Source: Leuctra nigra
Lineage: Eukaryota > Arthropoda > Insecta > Plecoptera > Leuctridae
NCBI GenBank assembly: GCA_934045905.1
Contig: OW203761.1
Span: 34,336,964-34,400,963 of the forward strand
Reading direction: 5' to 3'
Length of the DNA: 64,000 nt
Part shown: piece after piece, positions 39,001-51,900 of the stretch
Layout: each line of letters starts with the position of its first letter
How positions within the stretch are numbered: position 1 is the stretch's first letter
The notes under the pieces: model-generated
Databases searched by the model: none
Seen by the model: only the letters and a program-made list of their open reading frames with translations
What the model was told of the DNA's origin: nothing
Program-made: the position numbers and the translations under genes

Positions 39001-42000
39001 AGTTGCTATCACCGCCACAGCCTAAACGGCTGAACCGATCAACCTGAAATTTTTACCACATATGCACTTTTGGCGTCTGATGATACCTTGCCTCTTGTGA
39101 TTTTTTGTGCCGCCATTTTTAAACCGGAAGTGACGTCATATCTCAAAAACGTCTGGACCGATTAGAACGAAATTAGCGCCATTCGATTTAGATGGTCATC
39201 TTTATGAAGTATCAATAACAAAAAATTATTTTCTTATTTTCTAAACCGGAAGTGACGTCATAAATACGCAATATTTCACTTATTTCAACAAATTATACTT
39301 AAAATACGTACATAATTAACTTACATTGTAATATAGACAATACAATTTATAAATTCAAGGTTGCAGTGTTCTCGACCGCCATTTCTGAAACCGGAAGTGA
39401 CGTCATATATCTAAAACGCCTGTACCGATTGCAACTGAACTAGCTCCTGCGTATTCATTCTACTATTTATTTGAAAAATCAATTGGGAAAAATGAATAAA
39501 CAAATTAACGGTACCGGAAGTGACGTCATATATTACAAACGGCATGACCGATTTTACGGAAATATAGGGATTATGAATTCAGATGGTCGTTCATGAAGTA
39601 TCAACTAGATAAAACTAGATTGTATTCTTATTACCTATACCAGAAATGACGTCATAAATATGATGATTGATGAATTACGTCATAAATATGTTAAATGACA
39701 TTAAATTCACCACTTTATACTTTTAAATAGATATTAGTAAACGTACATTGTGAATAATTATAAATTCAAGGTTGCAGTGTTCTCGGCCGCCATTTTTAAA
39801 ACCGGAAGTGACGTCATGTATAAAAAACGGCTGTACTGATTGCAACCAAATTTGGGAAATGTGTAGGTCTAATAATTATGAATTAAAGACGACATTATTT
39901 TCGGCCGCCATTGTTAAAACCGGAAGCGACGTCATATATCGAAAACGGCTGTACCGATTGGAACTAAATTGTGTAAATATGTAGGACATAAGAATATTGA
40001 TTATGAATTTAAGACGACATTATTTTCGGCCGCCATTGTTAAAACCGGAAGTGACGTCATATATCGAAAACGGCTGAACCAATTGCAACCAAATTTTAGA
40101 AATGTGTAGGACTAATAATTATGAATTAAAGACAACATTATTTTCGGCCGCCATTGTTAAAACCGGAAGTGACGTCATTTATTGAAAACGTCTGTACCGA
40201 TTGCAACCAAATTATGCAATTATGTAGGACTTATTATTATGAATTCAAGACGACATTATTTTCGACCGCCATTTCAAAACCGGAAGTGACGTCATATATA
40301 GAAAACGGCTGTACCAATTGCAACCAAATTTTGGAAATGTGTAGGACTAATAATTATGAATTAAAGACGACATTATTTTCGGCCGCCATTGTTAAAACAT
40401 GAATTTACGTCATATATCGAAAACGGCTGTACCGATTGCAACCAAATTTTGGAAATATGTAGGACTAATAATTATGAATTCAAGAAGACATTATTTTCGG
40501 CCGCCATTTCAAAACCGGAAGTGACGTTATATATCGAAAACGGCTGTACCGATTGTTATCAAATTATGTAATTTTGTAGGACTTCTAATTATGATTTCAA
40601 GAAGACATTATTTTCGGCCCCTATTTCAAAACCGGAAGTGACGTAAAATATCGAAAACGGCTGGACCGATTGTAACGAAACCTAAGCTATTTTTTTGGAT
40701 AATCATTTTAATCTTTTACCAAACGCAACTTTTCTTAGTACCTATCCAAATCGGTTGAGGCGTATTTTTTTAAAGAAATTAGTCCTTGCTCGGACATGTG
40801 CTACAAGCTGTATGAATAAACTAACAAAAGAAGTGATATCCCAGAAAAAAACACTCCGTGTAAAAACGGCAGCCAAGTCTCTTTACTTCAAAAAAATTCA
40901 ACACTGAAAAGGAGTGATATCAAAAAAGGAGCCAAGTCAATGACATTTCCAAATATTTAATCGTATTTTTGAAATAAAAGAATAAACACCGAGAAATACT
41001 TTACAAAAGGACTTGGCGCATCGTTTTTTTAAAGACATTTTTCTATTCATAAGCATATGCCATTTATAAACAACCGTCATTAAGAATTTTTAGAATAATA
41101 GGGAAACATCTTTCAATTACTTATTACACATACCTACTGTAAAATATTTTCTATTTGAATATATACGCGATGAAACTGTTGCCTATGTTTTCTATAAATA
41201 CACAATAGTTATCTTCGTAATATTGTTTCGTGGCAACATATTAATTAGGTAAGTCTAATGCGTTAATCCTTATCATCATGAAATAAATTTCTACTGCATT
41301 TTATAGCAATACATTTCACAAAGTACACAGTGAAGTCACATTGTATTTCTATTAAAAAAAATAACTTTATACACTTGACACTTCAAAAATATATAATAGT
41401 GTTCCATAGATAGTAAGTAATTATTTGACAACGTTTCATGATTTCCTTCAGTCAAGATCAAATTATGAAAAGATTCCCTTCTAATATCACCATATTAACA
41501 GTAGGTACTGCAAGAATATGTATGAGCCCACTTCCAATTGTTATTTAATTCTTCCATCCTTATATTACTGATCTATTACAGCATAAAATCTTTCTTCTAT
41601 CGCCATTGACAAAACTATAAAATAGCCATTATTAAAAGTAGCTTGATTAATAGATTCTGGTTCTAATAGAAAGAGGAAAATGTACCTATTTGTAAATTTC
41701 TTTCTACTTTTAGGATAGAATGATGTTGTACAAAAACAAAAACTTGTAAAAAAAACTGCCAAGCACCTTCCCACTTAAAACAATTGAGATCTAAAAGAAG
41801 GGCCAAGCAATAATATATTGTTTAAACATTTTCGCATTTAAAATTCGTGAAATCATTTCACCCAGTTACTGCCGCCAAGCACAACACTAAAAACCTAATG
41901 TTGTGTCCAAATTTGAAGAATACAATCTAAGTGAACCATCATTGTAAACTTTAACAAAATTATAATAAATAAAAATGACTTAAAGTAAATTTAAAATCGA

Positions 42001-45000
42001 AATTAAAAAAATTAAAAATAAAGCTAGGCGCATTGTGTCAAGAAGAAGGCAACATAAGAAAGAAGATGACGATAAAGGAGCCGAAGAAAGACAGAAAGTA
42101 GGAAGAAGATAGAGGAAGTCTACAATATGGTCGGTGCAAATTCAATGCGCCAAGCTTTATTTTTAATTTTTTTAATTTCGATTTTAAATTTACTTTAAGT
42201 CATTTTTATTTTTTATAATTTTGTTAAAGTTTACAATGATGGTTCACTTAGATTGTATTCTTCAAATTTGGACACAACATTAGGTTTTTTAGTGTTGTGC
42301 TTGGCGGCAGTAACTGGGCGAAATGATTTCACGAATTTTAAGTGCGAAAATGTTTAAACAATATATTATTGCTTGGCCCTTCTTTTAGATCTCAATTGTT
42401 TTAAGTGGGAAGGTGCTTGGCAGTTTTTTTTACAAGTTTTTGTTTTTGTACAACATGTCATATGGGGTATAAGTTTATAGCAGCTTTCACTGATCATTAA
42501 GTGTTACCTATCATTACAGTTAACGCCAACAACGTCACTTCTTGTCTAAAGTTTTCTGTTTTTATTTCAATAGTTCCGAAGTTAGTATAACGAAAGGGTC
42601 CATTTCTTTTGGTTGAATTTGAGTTATATCAAATTATAATTTGTTAAAAGTTCACAGCTTTGAGTCATGTGAATAACGTAAATTGTAGGTGTATTGTTCC
42701 GGTGAAAACCGGAATTTGTGCGTTCATCTCGTAAAACGCGTATTTGTCGCCACTAGGTAAACTGAAAGGTACACGAAAGATGATTGCAAATGCGTTTTTA
42801 AATTCTCCCATGTTCACTCTTTTATGTCAAAGTTCCGAAGTATAAACTCAATTGGTAAAGCGTGCAGGCTTACAGATGTTTACAACACATTTTAAATAAA
42901 ATCCGGATGGTTTTTGGAAGGCAATGTAAATTAAAAGGAACTTAGTTAAGATTAACTAGCTGAGCCACCTGGTGTTTATAGTGCTGGTGGGAAGGAGTAT
43001 GACGGGTGATGAAATTTACGCTACCCGCCTTACTCGCCTATGTATGTACACGGATAGCATGGGCCGGCCTATACCTGGCATCTCCACCTCTCTGCCTCTC
43101 CCTGTCAGGTCAACTTAATGTTTACATTTGTTTGTTCATGGCAAATACGATCGATGTCCATTTAGTATTGTTGTCTTCTTCTATAGGTACTTGTAAACAG
43201 TTATCGAGCTTGCATTTTAATTAGTCCACTGATCTTATTTAGTGATTATTATATTGTTTTGTGATGTTGCTGTGGAAGATAATATTTTCATATTTTCAAA
43301 CCTGGAAACAACTTCGTGCTTTTGCCTAGATACTTGAAGAATATTATTGTATTGCCGATGTAAACAAGCCAGATCACTTTCGTATATAACGTTCGCATCA
43401 AAACCAATGTTTATTTTATTAGTGTCAGATTAGGAGGAACATCAGTTTCAGTTTCATTTATTTCCATTAAACAATGTCACTTGATGAGACTTTGACTCAC
43501 AGTTTGGAAATAAATCATGACAATTTAAAAGCGTTTTATTATTCTAACTTTTTAACGTAAGCATTGTTGGATGATGAAATGAAATTTAAATCTCTCATAC
43601 CCACAGATTTCCATTAATTTACACACCTATAAATACACCTTGCATGGACCCTTTAGTGTAGTTTCTTGTTTATTGTAACCGAGCTTCTAAGATTGACAGA
43701 TTACAACATCTGAAATAATGAAATAATTTTGACTAAGTTGTAAACACCTAATATACCTAGTAATGGAGCCATTTTGTGTGGTTTCTTGTTTCGTAACTGA
43801 ACCATCAAGATTGACAAATTAGCATAACTAAAATATTAAATTTATTTTAGAAACTTAAAGTTGTGATCACGTAATGGATGCACGTAATGGAGCCTTTTTG
43901 TGTGGTTTCTTGTTTCGTGTTGTTCTTGTTTCTTGTTGAGCCACCAATATTGACAAATTAACTCTATTTTAAATAATTAAATAAGTGTGACAAATGAAAA
44001 GTTGTATATACTGAATATTGGTAATGGAGCCTTTACTGTATTTTACTATTTACTTAATTAACTGAATTTTACATAATTAAATTATTCGAATAAATTAAAA
44101 GCTGGGACAACCTTGTGCACCCAGTAATGGAGCCTTTTTTGTGTGGTTTCTAGTTTAGTAACTGAGCCACCAAGATTCTGTTGATTAGCATGACCACGAA
44201 TTGTTTTATTGCACAACTTTACGTACAACGTATACATTGACAATCATTATTAGAGTCCAATGAGAATAATATTAAAAAGAGTAGCTATGTAATCGTTGAA
44301 TGTATTCGGATTAACATTTTGAATATATACACAAGAAGGTTAAACATTTTTTAAGTAAATAAAAAGATAAAAAATAAAACGTTTGTTACGGGGATCGAAC
44401 CCGGCAACGCCGTGATCGAAGTCACTTGCCTCATGTGACCGAGCCAATTCGCCACACTGATTTATAAACCTGTGTAGTATATCAAAGAAGAAAGGTGGAG
44501 CGTAAAACGACGTGCGCAATTCCTGATTCCCTGATATCTTCAGTGTTCACGATGGCAACTGGCGTGCCGCGATTGCGATGTTTCGGTCTATTGATGATCT
44601 TCACAGCATCCCTGGACCTCTCATTTGAATATATATCCATGAAGGTATCATCGCTTATACAAATTAAAAAATAATATATGAAAAAAAAAGTTTTCCGGGA
44701 TCGGGAATCGAACGTGTTATGCAGATGTCGAAGCCAGCTGCCTTCCTAACATGAGCTATCAGTCCGATGGGAATTAGAGCCGCTGTTTAGGGTATCAAAG
44801 AAGAAGGGCGGAACGTAAATATTGATAATTTTCCCACTTCCGGTTTAAATTTATTGATTTTTCTTGAAGTGGAGTGTCTAGCAATACATTGTCTTTATTG
44901 TTGCCAAATTTCAAAACTCTCGATGGACCCGTTTGACTTTTAAAATATTTAAAATTTAAAATTGTAATAACTTCACTTCCGGTCAAAATGTTTCAGATTT

Positions 45001-45107
45001 TCTTTCAAAGGGCACTGCTATAAATATGACTCTATGTCTCTGCCAAATTTCAACTCTCTAGACCAAACCGTGTAACCTGTGGAGATGGGCAAACCAACCG
45101 GCCGTGC

Positions 45108-45144
<37 letters not shown>

Positions 45145-48100
45145 ATGAAAGTCAATCCTTGCATGTTTGAGGCCCAAAATTCACCCCGAAGGGATGATCG
45201 CAGCACTTTGATATTTGGTTAGGTGTTGTCAGGTGGCTAAATATACCCGATAACCATGGTTTTCAACTTTCATTTCTAAATGCTTGCATGCGTACTGACA
45301 CCCCGAAATCGGGCCCGAAGCGCTTGCAGTATAAGTCTGGTAGTAGCTCGCACGTTGTATTAGAGCGGTGCTTGGCAGCGTCGAGCTAGCGCCCGACTAG
45401 ATGTCTTTAAAAAAACGATGCGCCAAGTCCTTTTGTAAAGTATTTCTCGGTGTTTATTCTTTTATTTCAAAAATACGATTAAATATTTGGAAATGTCATT
45501 GACTTGGCTCCTTTTTTGATATCACTCCTTTTCAGTGTTGAATTTTTTTGAAGTAAAGAGACTTGGCTGCCGTTTTTACACGGAGTGTTTTTTTCTGGGA
45601 TTATTACTAGGAAAACGCTCTGTGTGACGCGTTGATGAGCGAGCACGGATACACGCAACAACTCGAACCGAAATTATGTCTATCGAAAATGGCATTAAAA
45701 GCCAATAATTCTTGAATTTCGTCACAGACTTATATAAATATCTCCAAAATCTCCAAAAATATTGGTCCCAATAACCTTGCTAAGTTTTAAATTGATCGAT
45801 TAAACCTTTGATTGAACGGTTCCTTGTTAAGTTTAAAAAATCACAGGATATCTTTCAAAAAATATACCTGGGACCACTCATATGATATGATATTAGTATG
45901 TACACAATATCAGATCAATCTGTTGAACGGTCATTATAAGTTTCATTTCGTTTGAAACTTTCTGCTCTAACTACCTTGCCTTGAACTGAAGATTCGAAGT
46001 CGCCGTGAATTTGACAGCCAACAAGCAAAATGTCCCTAAAATTACAAAAACTTTTGAAAATAACGACAGATTAGACTGAAAATTGGCAAAAATACCTTAA
46101 ATGTTGGTACCAATGACCATGCAAAGTTTTTAGTTGGTCGGTCAATCGGTTCTAGTTTAAATTTCAAAAATCACAGAAAAAATGGTTTCAAATTTGAACC
46201 AATGGGAGAATTTTGCTGAAACTTTTTATGATTGGGTAAAATGTTGGTGCAATGACTTTGCTAAATATCAAATTGATTGGACGAACCAATCAAAAGATAA
46301 TTTTTTTTTAATTTGAACCAATCAGTGGATTTCAAAAAAGTTAGGGTCTGCAACGCCGAGAAATGGTCCGTGCATGTGTGCAAAATTTCTGATTGATCGA
46401 AGAAAAACTGTGACTTGTATATCGTCAGGTAGCAGAAAAAAAACACACAAAAAAAACAGAGGTCCGTGCCAAAAGAGCCAAAAGGAGACGCTCGCTTCGC
46501 TCGCTCAATCAATTAATTTTCAATTTTATTATGTACTTTTATTATCACTTATTTATTATAATCTATCAATGTATTTCTTCTTCCTTTTGTAAGGATGAGA
46601 ATCGAGCTGGAAATTAGGTCACAACTACTGCAGCAGCAAATAATTGATATGGAAGACAAAATACACAACAAAGAAGTAGCACAGACAAAACTGGAGGAAG
46701 AATTACAAAACACAAAAGAAACCCTGAGCAATACCCAAAAGGAATTAGGAAATATATATTCTCAAGTTCAAGAGGAGAAAATTACTCACGCATCAATAAT
46801 TGAGGAAATCAACAGGTACATTTGCATTTCATGTACTACAGCAGTGGTACTCAACCTTTTTGACTTGCGGGCCAATAATACAAATTTGCTTTTGTTGGCG
46901 GGCCGCATTTTTTTTAAAATTATTATAATGCTCACGTGATCAAGTAGTTTAATTCCAGGCGCATATGAACTACATTTATCAAGGGGGTGTGGGGGCAAAG
47001 CTCCTCAGTTTTAGCCCCGCAGGGCGTTTTTTTTATACTTTAATAATTTAAAAGTGATTCTGGGGCTCTAAAATGCACGAACTGAAGCAAACTTCCCACC
47101 AGTTGTCCGCCCCGCAGGGCGGGTTTTTAGAATTTAAGCAAATTTATAAGTGATCCTTCCTACATGCCTGGTTCATTCAGTGTCTTTTGTTTATTATGAA
47201 ACGAATCGAACAATATTTCACACGCCAAACCAAACACTTTTTACAATTTTCGGAATTGGTAAATGGCTTCATTTTCATTGCAACAAGTATGAAGTTTTCC
47301 TCGTATTTTCAGCCTGATGCGTGGATCCTAACATGACAACTCTCCAAATATGTATCAAATGAAATTATATTTTTTAAATATTATTTTTTCATTGGACACA
47401 TTTTGTGAATAAATAGTATTTGAAACATCAACTGAGGGGGCCACAAAATTAAGTTCCGCGGACCGCAGGTTGAGTACCACTACTACAGCTTCTTACCAAA
47501 TAAATTTAATCACGGCCTCCTTTATTAGTTTTATTTCACTTGAAGTTTCCGGCCTGTCCGCAAAATGACAGATTGAAAATACACATTTTGCCGAGAGGAA
47601 AATGTGCAATCCGGCCGTGGATTTAATATTGGTTATTTAATGATTTTATACCAATTTCTATTTAAACTACAGAAAGAGCACAGCTCAAATGCAACATTTG
47701 CTTGACACAATAAAAAATATTGGCATTACGAAAAACGAGGTTGAGATTTCATTCTTGGAGGAAAAGAAAGCAAAAGAACAGCTGGAAATTGAGCATGGCG
47801 AACTATCAAGCAAGTTGCTAGTGGCAATACGTCTAGCTATAGAGGAAAAGATGGCACTCCAGATTACCGAGAGTCAAATAGAAGAGTTCAGGTCTGGACA
47901 GGTAAGGAAACAAATATTGAGGAGGGTTATGTTTTTTGAAATCAAATCTAGTCAAATTATTAACTAATCTATACAAACAGGTAACTGAGGCTGAAAGAAT
48001 AATACAGTTGACTGAGAATATCAATACCCTGAGACTTCTGGTTGACGAACTGAGTTGTAATCTGGAGAAAAGTAAGAAGGAAATAGAAAAAATTACAGAA

Positions 48101-48919
48101 GAGAAGATGAAATTACAGCAATTAACAAATGGGCTCAACATGGAGGTAACTATGTAATCATCAACGTGCTATGCTGGGATTACTAGGGTTGTGAGAGATC
48201 GAGATTATTAAACAAAGTTGAGCAAGATCAAGCAAGACATTTTGCCCTTGAATTAGAGAATATTCGACCAAGATCGCACCTTTTATGTAAAGATTTTTGT
48301 GGTGAAAAAATACAAAATATAAATTCTTTAGGGCCGGTATTACCAAAGTTAATCTGAGCCGGATTAACTAAATTTTGGACTAAATTGGCGGCACAGCCAA
48401 TCAGATACCTCAAAAAGATTGAAACAGTTGAATTTAATCCAAAAGTTAGTTAATCCGGCACAATTTTACTTTGGTTATACCGGGCCTTTAGTGAGGGCTG
48501 TTAGCACATAAAATTGGCAGAATAGTGCAAAATGTGATAAGAATTTTTCCTTTGGCAGTTTTATAGGAAATTTTCCGCTCTTTCATAATTTCGAGATCCT
48601 CAAAAAATCGGACGGCCATTTTTGGGCTCCAGGGCTGTCCAAAGTGCCAAAACATTTGTATTTCAGTGAAATTATAAAACTTTTGTAAATAATATATTGT
48701 TCTTGTATAATAAACGATGTGTCAGGAAGGTAAGATAAAAAAATTAAAATTGTAAGTTTAACCAAAGTTGTATTTAATGAAGAAATTAAAGATGTCGGCG
48801 GATAAGCTCTAAAATGACTGCCATTTTCAGGGAATTCGTGTTTCAAGGTTGCAGTTGATTATGTAGGTTCATATTATGGACATTTACTTAAAAATCGATG
48901 GAACACGAAATTAACCCTT

Positions 48920-48950
<31 letters not shown>

Positions 48951-51900
48951 TGGCGACCTAAAGGTTTCGATATCTGCACAATAACCCATACTAGCTATAG
49001 AAAATCGGTTCCTTGCACATACTAAAACAAATATGCTCTCTTCAAAAAAAAATACGAGAACTCCATATAATGCCGCCATTTGAATAAAAAGAGTTTATTT
49101 TTCATTTTTCGTAAAATTTAGTAAATTTAATAAACAATAAGAAAAAGTTTATTTGACAAAAAATATAGCCCTAAATCCAAAAATAAAATTTGTAATTTGC
49201 ATATTCTCTGTATCTCCAACCGTTCTCCCTAAAACTTCATTTGTGTGTTGATAAAACGTCCTCAGATAGGGATTTTAACATGCAATTTTAGTTCAGGAGG
49301 CGGTGACTCGATACCTTTGCAGTGAACAAGGGATGAGCAAAGTAGCCAATTTATCATCATTTTTCAACTGCTGTGCGCAAAATAACGAAATATAAACGCG
49401 TCTCATCCAAGATGGCGGCATAATTTTGGGATCTCGTGATTTTTTTCGAACATAGCACAGTTTTATTAGTGTGCGCAAGAAATTATTAGTCTCCATCTAC
49501 TATGGATTATTTTACAAACATCGAAACCTGTATTTCTCCACCTCCCAACCCCCAAAGGGTTAATTTCGTGATCCATCGATTTTTAAGTTAAATGTCCATG
49601 AACCTACATACTCAACTGCAACCTTGAAACACGAATTCCCTGAAAATGGCAGTCATTTTAGAGCTTACCCGCCGACATCTTTAATTTCTTGATTAAATTC
49701 AACCTTGGTTAGTCTTAGAATTTTTATTTTTATATTGTACCTTCCTGACACATCGTTTATTATACAAAAACAACAAATTGACAAAAGTTTTATAATTTCA
49801 CTGAAATACAAATGTTTTGGCACTTTGGACAGCCCTGGAGCCCAAAATGGCTGTCCGATTTTTTGAGGATCTCAAAATTATGAAAGAGCAGAAAATTTCC
49901 TATAAAACTGCAAAAGGAAAAATTCTTTTCACATTTTGCACTATTTTTGTGCCTACAGCCCTCACTACTTAGCCAGCCAATAAATAATATTTGGCTGTCT
50001 ACTTTATACATGAAACAATACTATCGTATTTATGAAAGATGCAAAAAAGTTAGTGTGCTGCGTACTGAAAAATAAGAAAACAATGGAAATTTCGATGGAT
50101 TAGTCGAAATTATCGAAACTTGAGAATAGGAGGGAAATTTGAAGAAACGATCGATATCGAGTTTATATCTTGACTTTGTAAATTGAATTTTCTAGACATT
50201 TATTAAATAGTACGAGTTCACACGTTCATGTTTTAATTTCTGATTTAGATCACCCAATTGCGGACCCAGATCAAAGCAAACAAAGAAAAGTCTAATAGTG
50301 ATCAAGAAATTGTGCAAGAACTCCTTGCTTTTAAAGAAGATGAAATCAATATAGGCAAGAGGCACATACAACAACTTGAGGTAAATTCATCACGTTTACT
50401 AACATCATCCATCATACATTAATACATGCAACTTTGTTTTATTAAGGAATGAATCTTGCTCAAAAGCGATACGTATACAAGAAGTGTTACCAAAAACAAA
50501 CCAAAAAAGTCCATAAGTGACATTCGCTTAATTATCAATAGGGCTAGGATGATTATGACATATCTTTTTTTAGTTTTTTGTTCAGACGCGTCTTAAAATG
50601 ATATATAAATATGTTTCATGTGTTCCTGATTTCAAAAATATGTGTTTCATTTTGCCTGAAAATGCCTATTCTCAATTATTTATCAATTCAGTCCTTTTCT
50701 TGCTATTTTAAGGTCTTTTCGTCCTTTTTTAGATTATTGGGGAAAATGATATGAGAATGTAGGTTTCTGTGGAAAACTTCCATGGGTCAGGATGATATGA
50801 AGGGATGTGCGTTGTGAAAAATATCCGACCAAACTGGGGCTCGAACCAGGGACCTCTCACTTGCCGGGCGAGAGCTCTACCAAATGAGGTACCAGGTCGG
50901 ACGGACGGGCATTAGACAAAACGGGTATCTCAGTTGGTAGAGCTCTCGCCCGGCAAGTGAGAGGTCCCGGGTTTGAGCCCCGGTTTGGTCGGATATTTTT
51001 CACAACGCACATCCCTTCGGCCTTTATATCAAAATGATATGAAATGCTTGTTGCAAGTAACAAATTTTGTATGAATTTTATTCTAGACCACAATTCATAA
51101 AATTTCCATTCACCATTTGGATGCGCCATCAACAATTGACTCTTGATATATTGACACATTCATACAATAATTTATGAATGTCAATCATTAATATCATTTT
51201 CCCCAATAATCTAAAAAAAGGACAAAAAGACCTTAAAAGATTACCTATATTAAAATATTTCTCCAAGTCCAACTCCTAAGCCGATAAATCAAATAATATG
51301 TTGACGCAAATTAGATTACATCAAATTTCATTGGTCCTTTTTCGGGATTTAATGGTTCTTTTTTAATAGTTTTAACTTTTTAAGGTACTATTTTCCTGCC
51401 TTTTTGGACGTTTCAAAGATCATAAACATCCTAGCCTTAATTATCAATATCATACTCCAGGGAAATGTTTTACTTTATCTTTATATACCAACTACATACT
51501 TGCTTTCTGTACCTTTACAGAAGGGGCAAAAAATGTATGTAAAATAATTCCATTCCTTGAGTTTTTAACAGTTTTTAGTTGTCAAAAGTCCTTAAGAGGC
51601 CTCAGTGAGGTAACGGAAAAAGCATGGTTCTTCGAAGTGGCTTTTGACTTTTTTTTTACCCTGAAAATTTTTTAAAAATTAGATATTAGCGCACATTTCA
51701 AGCTCACCAGTCACCACTATACTAAATAATGCTTCACACTGGAGTACATTATGACCTCTGGCATGGCTGCAAAGTGTTAAATACAATTATTTTATAAATA
51801 CATTTTGTAACACTTTGAGGTCGTATCAGAGGTCTTAAGTACTGCAGTGTGTGTCATTATTTAATATAGCGGGCATGAAATGTGCGTCAATATCTGATTC

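Larger units (their letters stand above)
40839..45600. mobile_element. 4.76-kb element with ~200-bp apparently identical TIRs, no transposase
   Basis: 40839-41038 and the complement of 45401-45600 match base for base as I read them, starting TCCCAGAAAAAAACACTCCG. The element contains a 0.73-kb palindrome (41724-42454), a tandem repeat block (about 43640-44200), two tRNA-like sequences on the minus strand (44385-44461 and 44694-44768) and a (TAAC)n tract (45108-45144). No frame over 80 codons looks coding. Flanking bases (GTGATA before, TTATTA after) do not show a convincing duplication. It sits in the 8.2-kb intron 38403-46593. Confidence 0.75.
50541..51436. mobile_element. Fold-back with 13-bp flanking repeat and a paired tRNA-like core
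   Basis: The ends GGGCTAGGATG and CATCCTAGCC are flanked by TTAATTATCAATA at 50528-50540 and 51437-51449, identical over 13 bp. The inner inverted blocks GATTATTGGGGAAAATGATA (about 50732-50751 and 51192-51213) extend the palindrome. The core 50799-51018 is a smaller palindrome whose arms are each a tRNA-like sequence. No ORF is present. Confidence 0.72.

Noticed and set aside
40154..40571. Cysteine-containing repeated frames that look like a repeat protein
   Set aside because: They are translations of the 118-bp tandem monomers, shifting frame between monomers; no start context or splice support.
39000..40690. CRISPR-like repeat-spacer pattern
   Set aside because: The whole monomer repeats with gradual divergence, there are no unique spacers, and the host is eukaryotic.
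2935..50991. Calling the tRNA-like sequences functional tRNAs
   Set aside because: C33, stem mismatches and embedding in inverted-repeat elements argue against translation use.
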